This document shows positions 19,600 to 29,765 of a DNA stretch of 64,000 nucleotides, piece after piece. This DNA is from Piscinibacter caeni. Its GTDB lineage: Bacteria; Pseudomonadota; Gammaproteobacteria; Burkholderiales; Burkholderiaceae_C. The notes below the pieces were generated by a model. That model was not told where the DNA came from and did no database searches. It saw only the letters and a list, made by a program, of their open reading frames with translations. Made by a program: the position numbers and the translations under genes. The stretch spans positions 1 through 64,000 of the forward strand of contig QJOU01000022.1 in assembly GCA_003265685.1 (NCBI GenBank), written 5' to 3'. Each line of letters begins with the position of its first letter. The stretch's first letter is position 1.

Positions 19600-21984
19600 T
19601 CAGTTGCGGACGGGCTTGCCGGTCTGCAGCATGCCCATGATGCGTTCCTGCGTCTTCGGGTTCTCGAGCAGGCTGCAGAAGTGCTTGCGCTCGAGCGCCA
19701 TCAGGTATTCCTCGCTGACCAGCGAGCCGGCATCCACCTCGCCGCCGCACACCACGTCGGCGATCAGCGCGCTGATGTGGAAGTCGTGCTCGCTGATGAA
19801 GCCGCCGTCGCGCATGTTGGCGAGCTGGCCCTTGATCGTGGCGATCGCCGAGCGGCCGGCCACCGGGATCAGCGCCTTCGCGGGCGCGCGGTAGCCACTG
19901 TCGAACATCGCCTTGGCCTGCTGGAGCGCCACGTAGAGCAGTTCGTCCTTGTGCGGCACGATCACGTCGCTCCACAGCAGGTAGCCGAGCTTGCGCGACT
20001 CGATCGCGCTGGTGCCCACCTTGGCCATCGCGGCGTTGGTGAAGCCGTCGGTGAGGAACTTGAAGACGTCGGCGCCGGCGTTGCCGGCGCTGGCCATCTC
20101 AGCCGCGCGGCGGGCGATGTAGGCGAGGCCGCCACCGCCCGGGATCAGGCCCACGCCCACCTCGACCAGGCCCATGTACGACTCCATCGCCGCCACGCGC
20201 CTGGCCGAGTAGACCGCCAGTTCGCAGCCGCCGCCCAGCGCGATGCCGCGGATCGCCGAGACCACCGGCACGCTGGCATAGCGGATGCGCAGCATCGCGT
20301 CCTGCAGCTTCTTCTCTTCCGGCGCGATGCCCTTGGCGCCGCTCTTCATGAACACCGGCATCAGCGCTTCGAGGTTCGCGCCGGCCGAGAACACGTCGTC
20401 GGGCGACCAGATCACCAGGCCCTTGTACTTCGCTTCCGCGATCTCGACCGCCTTGAGCAGCCCTTGGGTCACGTCCGGGCTGATCAGGTGCAGCTTGGCA
20501 GTGATGCTGGCGATCAGCACCTCGCCGTCCAGGCTCCAAACGCGGATCTCGTCGTTGCGGAACTCCTCGGTGCCCGACTTGAGCGGGTCGGCCGCATTCC
20601 AGCCGACGAGGGTCTCGGGGAACAGCTGGCGCGCATAGACGGGCAGCGGCGCGAGCGGCAGGTAGCGGCCCTGCGATGCGCTCCACGACCCTTCCGGGCT
20701 GTGCACGCCATCGCGCCCGTCGAACACCCAGTCCGGCAGCGGCGCCCGGCACAGCGCCTTGCCGGCGTCGATGTCTTCCTTGACCCACTGCGCCACCTGC
20801 TTCCAGCCGGCGGCCTGCCACAGCTCGAACGGGCCCTGCTGCATGCCGAAGCCGCGCCGCATCGCGAAATCGATGTGCCGCGCGCTGTCCGCGATGTCGG
20901 CCAGGTGCACCGCGCAGTAGTGGAACGAATCGCGCAGGATGGCCCAGAGGAACTGCGCCTGCGGATTGCTCGACTCGCGCAGCAGCTTCAGCCGCTCGGC
21001 CGGCGCCTTCTTCAGCATGCGCTCGACGATCGGCTCGGCCTTGCCCCCCGCGCTCACGTACTCGCCCTTGGCCGCGTCCAGGCGCAGGATGTCCTTGCCG
21101 ACCTTCTTGTAGAAGCCCGCGCCGCTCTTCTGGCCCAGGGCGCCCTGCTCGATCAGCTTCGCGAGCACCGGCGGCGTGGCGTAGCTCGCGAAGAACGGGT
21201 CGTCGGCGAGGTTGTCCTGCAGCGTCTTGATGACGTGCGCCATGGTGTCCAGGCCGACGACGTCGGCCGTGCGGAAAGTGCCGCTGGAGGCGCGACCCAG
21301 CTTCTTGCCGGTGAGGTCGTCGACCACGTCGTACGACAGGCCGAACTTCTCGGCCTCGATCATGGTGGCCAGCATGCCGGCGATGCCGACGCGGTTGGCG
21401 ATGAAGTTGGGCGTGTCCTTGGCGTGCACGACACCCTTGCCCAGGGTCGTCGTGACGAAGGTCTCGAGCTGCTCGATGACCTCGGGCCGCGTCGCCGGCG
21501 TGGGAATCAGCTCCACCAGGGCCATGTAGCGCGGCGGATTGAAGAAGTGAACGCCGCAGAAGCGCGGCCTGATCTCTTCCGGCAGCACCTCACCGAGCTT
21601 CGTGATCGACAGGCCCGAGGTGTTGGACGCGACGATCGCGTGCGGCGCAAGCGCCGGTGCGATGCGCTTGTACAGGTCGAGCTTCCAATCCATGCGCTCG
21701 GCGATGGCCTCGATCACGAGGTCGCATTCGGCCAGCTTGGCCAGGTGCTCCTCGTAGTTCGCGGCCTCGATGCGCGCGGCGTCCTCGGGCACACCCAGCG
21801 GCGCGGGCTTGAGCTTCTTCAGCCCCTCGATCGCCTTGGTGACGATGCCGTTCTTCGGCCCTTCCTTCGCGGGCAGGTCGAACAGGACGACCGGCACCCC
21901 GACGTTGACGAGGTGGGCCGCGATCTGCGCGCCCATCACGCCGGCGCCCAGCACGGCGACCTTGCGGACATTGAATCGATTCAT
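19600..21984 (-). CDS. 3-hydroxyacyl-CoA dehydrogenase/enoyl-CoA hydratase fusion (FadB/FadN-like)
   Basis: A 794-residue two-domain enzyme. The dehydrogenase part comes first: NAD-binding GAGVMG at residues 13-18 and the catalytic GVHFFNP loop. The crotonase part follows from about residue 485 with GGGCELAV and VEVGVGLIPGGGG. This order (dehydrogenase first) is that of Bacillus FadN and many betaproteobacterial proteins, the reverse of E. coli FadB. It catalyses hydration and oxidation of enoyl-CoA. ATG at 21984; 7 bp after the DUF2147 gene. Confidence 0.93.
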   Translation of the reverse strand: MNRFNVRKVAVLGAGVMGAQIAAHLVNVGVPVVLFDLPAKEGPKNGIVTKAIEGLKKLKPAPLGVPEDAARIEAANYEEHLAKLAECDLVIEAIAERMDWKLDLYKRIAPALAPHAIVASNTSGLSITKLGEVLPEEIRPRFCGVHFFNPPRYMALVELIPTPATRPEVIEQLETFVTTTLGKGVVHAKDTPNFIANRVGIAGMLATMIEAEKFGLSYDVVDDLTGKKLGRASSGTFRTADVVGLDTMAHVIKTLQDNLADDPFFASYATPPVLAKLIEQGALGQKSGAGFYKKVGKDILRLDAAKGEYVSAGGKAEPIVERMLKKAPAERLKLLRESSNPQAQFLWAILRDSFHYCAVHLADIADSARHIDFAMRRGFGMQQGPFELWQAAGWKQVAQWVKEDIDAGKALCRAPLPDWVFDGRDGVHSPEGSWSASQGRYLPLAPLPVYARQLFPETLVGWNAADPLKSGTEEFRNDEIRVWSLDGEVLIASITAKLHLISPDVTQGLLKAVEIAEAKYKGLVIWSPDDVFSAGANLEALMPVFMKSGAKGIAPEEKKLQDAMLRIRYASVPVVSAIRGIALGGGCELAVYSARRVAAMESYMGLVEVGVGLIPGGGGLAYIARRAAEMASAGNAGADVFKFLTDGFTNAAMAKVGTSAIESRKLGYLLWSDVIVPHKDELLYVALQQAKAMFDSGYRAPAKALIPVAGRSAIATIKGQLANMRDGGFISEHDFHISALIADVVCGGEVDAGSLVSEEYLMALERKHFCSLLENPKTQERIMGMLQTGKPVRN

Positions 21985-21991
21985 TGCTTGT

Positions 21992-22426
21992 TCACTCCAC
22001 GCGGATCCAGGTCTGGTTGCGGTAGAACGGCCCGATGTAGCCGCGCACCTCGAGTTCCTTGCCGCCGTCCAGCGGCTTGAGGCGCAGCTTGTAGACCTTG
22101 CCGTTGTTCGGGTCGAGGATATCGCCGCCGGTCCAGGTGGTCGCGTCCTCGCCGCTCGCCTTGGCGTTGCGGATGATGGTCAGGCCGACGATCGGCAGGT
22201 TCTTGCGCTCGTCGCCGCACTTCTCGCACACGTCGTTCTGCTTGGCCGGGTCGATGATCTTCTCGATCTTGCCGCTCAGCACGCCGCCGCCGTCGACGAT
22301 GCGCACCAGCGACTTCTCCTTCTTGGTCTCGTCGTCGATCGTCTTCCACAGGCCCACCGGCGTGGCCTGGGCCCAGGCGGCGGCGTGGACGACGAACACG
22401 GCCAGGGTGGCGGCGGTCTTCAGCAT
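21992..22426 (-). CDS. DUF2147 exported protein
   Basis: A 144-residue protein with a Sec signal peptide (about residues 1-19, ending AWA-QA). The mature part matches the DUF2147 pattern: VGLWKTIDDETKKEKSLVRI near the start, a CEKCGDERKN segment, and a C-terminal GPFYRNQTWIRVE. Function of the family is unknown; members are periplasmic. It is embedded between acyl-CoA dehydrogenase and the multifunctional beta-oxidation gene, with a GGAG site before its ATG, so a link to lipid uptake or envelope stress is possible. Confidence 0.85.
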   Translation of the reverse strand: MLKTAATLAVFVVHAAAWAQATPVGLWKTIDDETKKEKSLVRIVDGGGVLSGKIEKIIDPAKQNDVCEKCGDERKNLPIVGLTIIRNAKASGEDATTWTGGDILDPNNGKVYKLRLKPLDGGKELEVRGYIGPFYRNQTWIRVE

Positions 22427-22437
22427 CGTGGTCTCCT

Positions 22438-24228
<1,791 letters not shown>

Positions 24229-24251
24229 CGTGCAAACTCCTTGAGAGGGAT

Positions 24252-24947
24252 TCAGGTGCGCAGCGCCGCGCCGCCGCGCCGCGCCGGGCTGCGCGGGCGG
24301 GCGGGGGTGGCGGGCATGGCGTAATGCTCGATCACGCGGTCGAAGGCCCGGCGGGCCCGCTCGACCGCGCCGGGGTGGCGCAGGAAACGCGCGTCGTGGT
24401 GCAGCGCGAGGATCAGGCCGTGCACCTCGAACAGCATCTGCGGTGGATCGGTGTCGGGCTTCAGGTGGCCCTCGTCGACGGCCAGGCGGATGGCGCGCTC
24501 GAGCGCGTCCTGCCAGGTCTGGACCATCGTGACGAGCGCGTCGCGCACCGGGCCGGGCCGGTCGTCGAACTCGACCGCGCCGCTGATGTAGATGCAGCCC
24601 GAGTCGATCTCCACCGCCACGCGCCGCACCCAGCGGTCGAACAGCGCACGCAGGCGCGGCAGGCCGCGCGGCTCGCGCAGCGCCGGGTAGAAAACCTCTT
24701 CCTCGAACTTGGCGTGGTACTCGCGCACCACCGAGATCTGCAGTTCCTCGCGCGAGCCGAAGTGAGCGAACACGCCCGACTTGCTCATGTGCGTCACCTC
24801 GGCCAGGGCACCGATCGACAGGCCCTCCAGGCCCATGTGCGAGGCCAGCGTGAGCGCGGCGTCGAGGATCGCGGCGCGGGTCTGCTGGCCCTTGTGCAGC
24901 GAGCGGTGCGCGGCGGTGGCGTGGGGGTCGGGCACGGTGGCGGGCAA
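24252..24947 (-). CDS. TetR-family regulator of the beta-oxidation operon (FadP-like)
   Basis: A 231-residue TetR regulator: N-terminal HTH at about residues 24-68 (AEVTHMSKSGVFAHFGSREEL as recognition region) and an all-helical ligand domain. A TTG at 24947 is the longest start; GTG at 24935 is also possible. A perfect GAACGATCGTTC palindrome lies 6 bp upstream of the start, as expected for autoregulation. Being first in a fatty-acid degradation operon, it is probably an acyl-CoA-responsive repressor of the FadP kind known in betaproteobacteria; that assignment is inferred. Confidence 0.88.
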   Translation of the reverse strand: MPATVPDPHATAAHRSLHKGQQTRAAILDAALTLASHMGLEGLSIGALAEVTHMSKSGVFAHFGSREELQISVVREYHAKFEEEVFYPALREPRGLPRLRALFDRWVRRVAVEIDSGCIYISGAVEFDDRPGPVRDALVTMVQTWQDALERAIRLAVDEGHLKPDTDPPQMLFEVHGLILALHHDARFLRHPGAVERARRAFDRVIEHYAMPATPARPRSPARRGGAALRT

Positions 24948-24952
24948 GAATC

Positions 24953-24964
24953 GAACGATCGTTC
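24953..24964. promoter_or_regulatory. Perfect 12-bp palindrome, probable TetR operator
   Basis: GAACGATCGTTC, flanked by AT-rich bases (AATAGAACG... on the minus strand), directly upstream of the TetR start codon. Position and form fit a TetR dimer site that would repress the whole 15965-24947 operon. Confidence 0.65.
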
Positions 24965-25053
24965 TATTCTGCAGATTCCCCCGGCTTGTCGCCGAACACC
25001 CCTGCAGTATTTCTAGGCATTCGTCCCTAGTTGAAATCGGTCATGGCCCCGAC

Positions 25054-25083
25054 TTGAGCGCACGCGCGCGGATTTGCTACGCT
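25054..25083 (+). promoter_or_regulatory. Candidate sigma-70 promoter of the HNH gene
   Basis: TTGAGC at 25054-25059 and TACGCT at 25078-25083 with an 18-bp spacer. The predicted start of transcription falls only a few bases before the ATG at 25095, implying a very short or absent leader. Confidence 0.4.
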
Positions 25084-25094
25084 CTCAAGCTGTG

Positions 25095-25652
25095 ATGGAC
25101 GTGCTGCAACTCGATGTGTCAGGGCGGCCGCAAGCGTGGATCTCCGCGAAGGAGGCGGCCATCCTGTACGCCAGCGACGGCATCGCCTGGACTTTGGGCG
25201 ACGCCTGCACGGTGCTGCGCGGCGGCACGCAGCGCCGCACCGGGCTGCAGAGCCGCATCGAGGTGCACCCGATCGTCGCCGTGCGCGGCGCCATCCCGAG
25301 CCGGGCCTGGCGCCAGACACCGGCCCTGTCCAACCCGAAGCTGTTCGCGCGCGACCGCCAGGTCTGCGCCTACTGCGGCGGGTACTTCCACGTCGACGAG
25401 CTGACGCGCGAGCACATCGTGCCGGTCTCGCGCGGCGGCGACGACAGCTGGATGAACTGCATCACCGCCTGCCGTCCCTGCAACGGGCACAAGGGCAGCC
25501 GGCTGCCCGAGGAAGCGCGCATGAGCCTGCTCTTCCTGCCCTACGTGCCGAGCCTGCACGAGGACATGATCCTGCGCGGCCGGCGCATCCTGGCCGACCA
25601 GATGGAGTTCCTGCTGGCGAGCGTGCCGCGCAGCAGCCGGCTGCACGCCTGA
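25095..25652 (+). CDS. HNH endonuclease domain protein
   Basis: A 185-residue protein with a C-terminal HNH nuclease module: CxxC at CAYC, the EHIVPVSRGGDD stretch with the first His, NCITACRPCN with Asn and the second zinc Cys pair, ending NGHKGSR. The N-terminal 80 residues (beginning MDVLQLDVSGRPQAWIS) match the family of chromosomal HNH proteins often found in Burkholderiales near core genes. Its substrate is unknown. No restriction or phage gene adjoins it. Confidence 0.88.
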   Translation: MDVLQLDVSGRPQAWISAKEAAILYASDGIAWTLGDACTVLRGGTQRRTGLQSRIEVHPIVAVRGAIPSRAWRQTPALSNPKLFARDRQVCAYCGGYFHVDELTREHIVPVSRGGDDSWMNCITACRPCNGHKGSRLPEEARMSLLFLPYVPSLHEDMILRGRRILADQMEFLLASVPRSSRLHA

Positions 25653-25722
25653 GGCAGATCAACACCCTGGTCAACCCGGCCCGCCCGCGCGGCGTTGGCC
25701 GGGAACACTCCGGAGAGATTCG

Positions 25723-26205
25723 ATGAAGAGGATCCTGATCGCCGCGGCGAGCGCGTTCGCGCTGGCGGCCTGTTCCACGACCAGCCCCGACGTGATCCAG
25801 CGCGGCGACGCGCAGCGCCTGTCGCAGGTGCAGGACGCCACGGTGCTGTCGGTGCGGCCGGTGGTCGTCGACGGCACGCAGAGCGGCGCCGGCGGCGCCA
25901 CCGGCGCGGTGATCGGCGGCGTGGCCGGTTCGTCGGTCGGCGGGCGGCGCGAGGGCATCGCGATCGGCGTGCTCGGCGCGGTGGCCGGTGCCGTGGTCGG
26001 CAACGCGGTGGAACGCGGCGCCACCAAGGAAGATGCGCTCGAGATCATGCTGCAGTTGCGCAACGGCGAGCGCCGCGCGATCGTGCAGGCCAAGGGCAGC
26101 GAGACCTTCAGCCCGGGCGACCCGGTGATCCTGGTCACCACCGGCGGCAAGACACGCGTCAGCAAGGCCCCGGCGGTGACCGCCGAGCCGGCACCTAAGA
26201 ACTAG
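25723..26205 (+). CDS. Glycine-zipper outer-membrane lipoprotein (SlyB/Pcp-like)
   Basis: A 160-residue lipoprotein: signal peptide with lipobox LAAC (Cys17) and a glycine-zipper 2TM segment at residues 51-95 (GGATGAVIGGVAGSSVGG and AIGVLGAVAGAVVGNAV). SlyB-type proteins sit in the outer membrane and respond to envelope stress. ATG at 25723 with a GAGAG site. Its stop codon overlaps the convergent Bug-receptor gene by 4 bp. Confidence 0.9.
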   Translation: MKRILIAAASAFALAACSTTSPDVIQRGDAQRLSQVQDATVLSVRPVVVDGTQSGAGGATGAVIGGVAGSSVGGRREGIAIGVLGAVAGAVVGNAVERGATKEDALEIMLQLRNGERRAIVQAKGSETFSPGDPVILVTTGGKTRVSKAPAVTAEPAPKN

Positions 26206-27179
26206 TCGAACCGGATGCCACGCTCGGCGGCCAGGCGCGCCCACTTGAGCGTCTCGGCCTGCACACGCCGCGCGAACGCTGCGGCGCTGCCGCCGGTCGG
26301 CTCGGCGCCCATGCGGGCCAGGCGCTCGCGCACCTCGGGCTCCGCCAGCACCCCGTTCACCACCTCGTTCAGCCGTGCCGCCAGCGCCGGCGGCAGCCCG
26401 CGCGGGCCGTACAGGCCGAACCAGGTCACCGCCTCGTAGCCGGGCACGACTTCCGCCACGGCCGGCAAGCCAGGCGCGAGCGGCGAGCGCTGCAGGCTCG
26501 TCACCGCCAGGGCCCGCACGCGCCCGGCGCGCGCCTGCGGCAGGCCGGTCAGCACCGAGTCGAACAGCAGGTCGACCGTGCCGGCCACCAGGTCGTTCAT
26601 CGCCAGCGCCGTGCCGCGGTAGGGGATGTGCACGATGTAGGTGCCGGTCTCGGCCTTGAAGTACTCGGTCGACAGGTGGACGATGGTGCCGATGCCGCTG
26701 GAGGCGTAGCTCAGCTGCCCCGGCTGGCGCCGCGCCAGCTCGATCAGTTCGCGCAGCGTCGTCGCCGGCGAGGACTGCGGCACCAGCACGACCCCCGGCG
26801 CGTCGGCCAGCGCGGCGATCGGGGTGAAGTCGGCCACCGCGTCGTACGGCAGCTTCGGGCTCAGCGCCGGCGCGATGCTGTGCGTGCTGGTCGTGGCCAG
26901 CAGCAGCGTATGGCCGTCGGCTGCGGCCCTGGCCACCAGTTCCGAGCCCAGGGTGCCGCCGGCGCCCGGATGGTTGTCGACGATGCACGGCTGGCCGAGC
27001 TGCTCGCCGAGGCGCTGCGCCAGCACCCGCGCCAGCGTGTCGCTCGGCCCGCCCGGCGGGAACGGCACGACCAGGCGGATCGGTCGCGACGGCCAGGATT
27101 GCGCCCGCACTTCCACCGCGGCCCAGGCCGTTGCGACCAGGATCCCGCCGCAGAACTTGCGCCGCGTCAACCCACTCAT
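26202..27179 (-). CDS. Bug-family (TctC-like) periplasmic solute receptor
   Basis: A 325-residue extracytoplasmic receptor of the tripartite tricarboxylate type. The N-terminus MSGLTRRKFCGGILVATAWA carries a twin-Arg motif, suggesting Tat export. The mature part opens with WPSRPIRLVVPFPPGGPSDTLAR and VDNHPGAGGTLG, the two ligand-loop motifs of Bug proteins. Bug receptors are greatly expanded in Burkholderiales and often lack neighbouring membrane subunits, as here. Ligand (a carboxylate or amide) is not predictable. Confidence 0.9.
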   Translation of the reverse strand: MSGLTRRKFCGGILVATAWAAVEVRAQSWPSRPIRLVVPFPPGGPSDTLARVLAQRLGEQLGQPCIVDNHPGAGGTLGSELVARAAADGHTLLLATTSTHSIAPALSPKLPYDAVADFTPIAALADAPGVVLVPQSSPATTLRELIELARRQPGQLSYASSGIGTIVHLSTEYFKAETGTYIVHIPYRGTALAMNDLVAGTVDLLFDSVLTGLPQARAGRVRALAVTSLQRSPLAPGLPAVAEVVPGYEAVTWFGLYGPRGLPPALAARLNEVVNGVLAEPEVRERLARMGAEPTGGSAAAFARRVQAETLKWARLAAERGIRFD

Positions 27180-27229
27180 CGGATCGCCCGTGCTTACCCC
27201 CTGCCGCATTGTCGCGGACCGCCGCGACA

Positions 27230-29314
27230 ATGGCCACGGCGGGCACGCGGGGCCTCGTCCGGGCCTGGGCGGCCGCCGGCCGCGACACGACGGGAAGAGG
27301 GACCGACGCCTTGCAGGACACCACCGAGCTCGAGTCGCTGCGCGCGGCCCTGCGCGATGCCGAGCGCCGCCTGCAGGCCGTCGTCGGGCTCGGCGGCCCG
27401 CAGCTCGGTACGCTGGAGTTCGCGCTCGACGAGCAGGGCCAGCTGCGCTTCGTGGCCGCCGACGCGACCGCCGGCGAACTGATCACCGTCGCGCAGCCGG
27501 CCTACTTCGGCCGGCCGGCGCTGGAGGTGTTCACCGGCATGGCTGGCACCGAGCTTCCGGCCGGGCTGGCCGAGACCGCCAGCCTCGGCACGCCCCTCGC
27601 GCCGTGCAACTTCGTGCCGCCGGGCACCCGGCTGGCCCGCGCCTTCACGCTGTTCGCGTTCCAGTCCGCGCCCGGCCGCGCGGTGGTGAAGTTCTGGTGC
27701 AGCGATGACGAGCCTGCGCACGCGGAGGTCCGCCGCCGCAACGAGGAACTGCTGACGCGCATCTTTGCCCAGGCGCCGGTGGCGATCGGCCTGGTGCGCG
27801 ACGCCGACGCGCGCATTGTCGACGTCAACGAGTGCTGGTCGCGCCTGACCGGCATCGGCCGTGCCCAGGCGCTCGGCCGCACCGCCCTGGAGCTGGGCCT
27901 CTGGCCCGGTGCCGCGATCCGCGAACAGGCGCTGGGCGAGCTGCGACGCGGCGACGAGGTCCACGAACTGCCGCTGGAGTTCGACACGCCCGACGGGCGG
28001 CACGTGCACGCCGAAACCCACGCCAGCCGCGTGACGCTGGGATGCGAGGCGCACCTGCTGATCTACCACGTCGACGCGACGGCGCGGCACCGGGCGGAGG
28101 AGGACCTGCGCCGCGCCAACGCCCGGCTCGAGGCCCGCGTGGCCGAACGCACCGCGGAACTGGCACGCGCGCGCGACGAGGCCGAGCGCGCGAGCCGCTC
28201 CAAGTCGGATTTCCTCTCCGGCATGAGCCACGAGCTGCGCACGCCGATGAACGCGATCCTCGGCTTCGCGCAGCTGCTCGCCGCCGACAACGCGCCGCCG
28301 CTGTCGGAGCGGCAACGCGGCCACGTCCGGCACGTGCTGCGTGCCGGCACCCACCTGATGGCCTTGATCAACGAGGTGCTCGACCTGGCCCGCATCGAGG
28401 CCGGCAAGCTGCAGATCAGCCTGGAGCCGGTCGACCTCGCCGCGATGATCGAGGAGTGCCTGACGCTGATGCAGCCGGTCGCGCAGGACCACGGCGTGGA
28501 TCTCGCCGCCGGCGCGCCTCCGGCCTGCACCTGCCACGTGCGCGCCGACCGCACGCGCCTACGCCAGGTGCTGCTGAATCTGCTGTCCAACGCCATCAAG
28601 TACAACCGCGAGCACGGCCGCGTGTGGCTGCGTTGCGAGGTCGCGGCGCAGGACGTGCGGATCGAGGTCAGCGACACCGGCCCGGGGCTGAGTGCCGAAC
28701 AGCAGAGGCTCCTGTTCCGCGACTTCGAGCGCCTGGGTGCCGACCAGGTGCCGATCGAGGGCACGGGCATCGGCCTGGCCCTGAGCCGGCGGCTGATGGG
28801 CATGATGCACGGCGAGATCGGCGTGGACAGCGAGGTCGGACGCGGCAGCACCTTCTGGCTGCGCGTGCCGCGCTGCGCGCCGGCAGCGCTGCCGGCGCCG
28901 CACGAGGGGGCCGCACCGGCGGCGGACCACGCTGCTGCCGCCCGGCAGCACAAGGTGCTCTACGTCGAGGACAACCCGGTCAACGTGGCGTTGATGGAAG
29001 CGGTGCTGGCCCGCAGGCCTGGGCTGCGCCTGATCGTCGCGCCCTTGCCCGGGCTCGGGCTGGACATCGCCCGCGCCGAACGCCCCGACCTGATCCTGGT
29101 CGACATCCAGCTGCCGGGCATGGACGGCTACGAGCTCCTGCGGCGCCTGCGCCAGGCCGAGGCGACGCGCCACACGCCGGTGTTCGCGATCAGCGCCAAC
29201 GCCTTGCCGGCCGACGTGAAGCGCGGCCACGAAGCCGGGTTCATGCGCTACCTGACCAAGCCGTTCGATGTGGCCGAACTGCTCGCCGCGGTGGACGAGG
29301 CGCTGGCCTCGTGA
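27230..29314 (+). CDS. Hybrid sensor histidine kinase with PAS and receiver domains
   Basis: A 694-residue soluble hybrid kinase. Order: N-terminal sensor region, PAS domain (about 175-285), coiled coil, HisKA with SHELRTPMNA (phospho-acceptor His334), HATPase with the N box (LLNLLSNAIKYN), DTGPGLS and GTGIGLALS, then a C-terminal receiver (phospho-acceptor Asp625 in LILVDIQLPGMDG, conserved Lys in LTKPF). No transmembrane helix is seen. A TTG at 27311 with a GGAAGAGGGA site is an alternative start that would remove 27 residues. No response regulator adjoins it; the phosphorelay output is unknown. Confidence 0.9.
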   Translation: MATAGTRGLVRAWAAAGRDTTGRGTDALQDTTELESLRAALRDAERRLQAVVGLGGPQLGTLEFALDEQGQLRFVAADATAGELITVAQPAYFGRPALEVFTGMAGTELPAGLAETASLGTPLAPCNFVPPGTRLARAFTLFAFQSAPGRAVVKFWCSDDEPAHAEVRRRNEELLTRIFAQAPVAIGLVRDADARIVDVNECWSRLTGIGRAQALGRTALELGLWPGAAIREQALGELRRGDEVHELPLEFDTPDGRHVHAETHASRVTLGCEAHLLIYHVDATARHRAEEDLRRANARLEARVAERTAELARARDEAERASRSKSDFLSGMSHELRTPMNAILGFAQLLAADNAPPLSERQRGHVRHVLRAGTHLMALINEVLDLARIEAGKLQISLEPVDLAAMIEECLTLMQPVAQDHGVDLAAGAPPACTCHVRADRTRLRQVLLNLLSNAIKYNREHGRVWLRCEVAAQDVRIEVSDTGPGLSAEQQRLLFRDFERLGADQVPIEGTGIGLALSRRLMGMMHGEIGVDSEVGRGSTFWLRVPRCAPAALPAPHEGAAPAADHAAAARQHKVLYVEDNPVNVALMEAVLARRPGLRLIVAPLPGLGLDIARAERPDLILVDIQLPGMDGYELLRRLRQAEATRHTPVFAISANALPADVKRGHEAGFMRYLTKPFDVAELLAAVDEALAS

Positions 29315-29345
29315 CGCATGAGCATGCGACGGCGGCGCGAGCGGG

Positions 29346-29391
29346 TGGTAGGCCGTGTTGGGATCGAACCAACGACCAAAGGATTATGAGT
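29346..29391 (-). pseudogene. 3' half of the split host tRNA(CAT) gene
   Basis: Minus strand: from the anticodon loop CTCATAA through TCCTT, the TGGTC variable loop, the T-arm GTTGG-TTCGATC-CCAAC, acceptor ACGGCCT, discriminator A and encoded CCA. The sequence upstream of the loop (GCTCGTCGGGA) does not form a D-arm or acceptor strand. Joined to 39389-39419 it gives a complete, fully paired 74-nt tRNA plus CCA. This half has no partner at this junction, so the host gene is broken here. Confidence 0.93.
29384..29391 (-). other. attL core of the integrated element (8 bp)
   Basis: ACTCATAA on the minus strand, identical to 39381-39388 at the other end. It covers the seven-base anticodon loop plus one base. 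Outside these eight bases the two ends do not match. Confidence 0.85.
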
Positions 29392-29510
29392 TCCCGACGA
29401 GCAGCCGGGCGCTAGCGGGCTGTGCCGCGCCACACCGGGAAAGCCGTGCGTTGACGGGCACTTGTGATCGGGCACCAGCGTGCCCCAGCGGGCGCTAGGG
29501 CGAGACTTGG

Positions 29511-29520
29511 TGCTTACAGC
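29511..29520 (+). repeat. Left copy of 10-bp direct repeat TGCTTACAGC (possible integrase arm site)
   Basis: The same ten bases recur at 39318-39327 near the other end, each followed within a few bases by an ACAGCG(TT)GTGAC-like sequence. They lie 120 bp and 54 bp inside the two att cores, distances usual for arm-type sites of tyrosine integrases. Confidence 0.4.
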
Positions 29521-29562
29521 GTTGTGACAATGCCTGCGCGGTGCATTCGCGCCGCAGTAGGT

Positions 29563-29621
29563 GTGCCCCGCGACGGCGGCAACCGTCCGGGGCACGTGGT
29601 CAACCCTCCAACGCTTTGGAG
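29563..29621. other. Two hairpins upstream of the integrase gene
   Basis: A strong hairpin (29563-29595, arms of 13 bp with a single C bulge, loop CGGCAA) is followed by a short one (29606-29621). They precede the integrase ATG by about 145 bp and have no T-tract. Confidence 0.5.
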
Positions 29622-29765
29622 AGCCAACGTGGGAATCATCTCATCAAGCGCGCGGCATCACGGCCGCACGCTGGCGCGCACTCGCGCGCCTTTCGCGTTC
29701 GCGCGGCGCAACATCAGCGCGAGTCATCACGGTCCTCAAACCCTAGCTGCCGCAGAGTGAGGACT

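Larger units (their letters stand above)
29392..29765. other. Non-coding left end of the element
   Basis: No convincing gene in 374 bp. It contains TGCTTACAGC (29511-29520), repeated near the right end; a 13-bp-arm hairpin with one bulge at 29563-29595 (GTGCCCCG.../...CGGGGCAC); and a second hairpin CTCCAA-cgct-TTGGAG at 29606-29621. These could be integrase arm sites and leader structures controlling the integrase. An open frame continues upstream of the integrase ATG but has no family similarity. Confidence 0.6.

Noticed and set aside
29464-29760. 98-codon frame before the integrase, and an upstream extension of the integrase to 29541
   Set aside because: Both run through the hairpins at 29563-29621 and lack family similarity; the integrase N-terminus starts at 29766.
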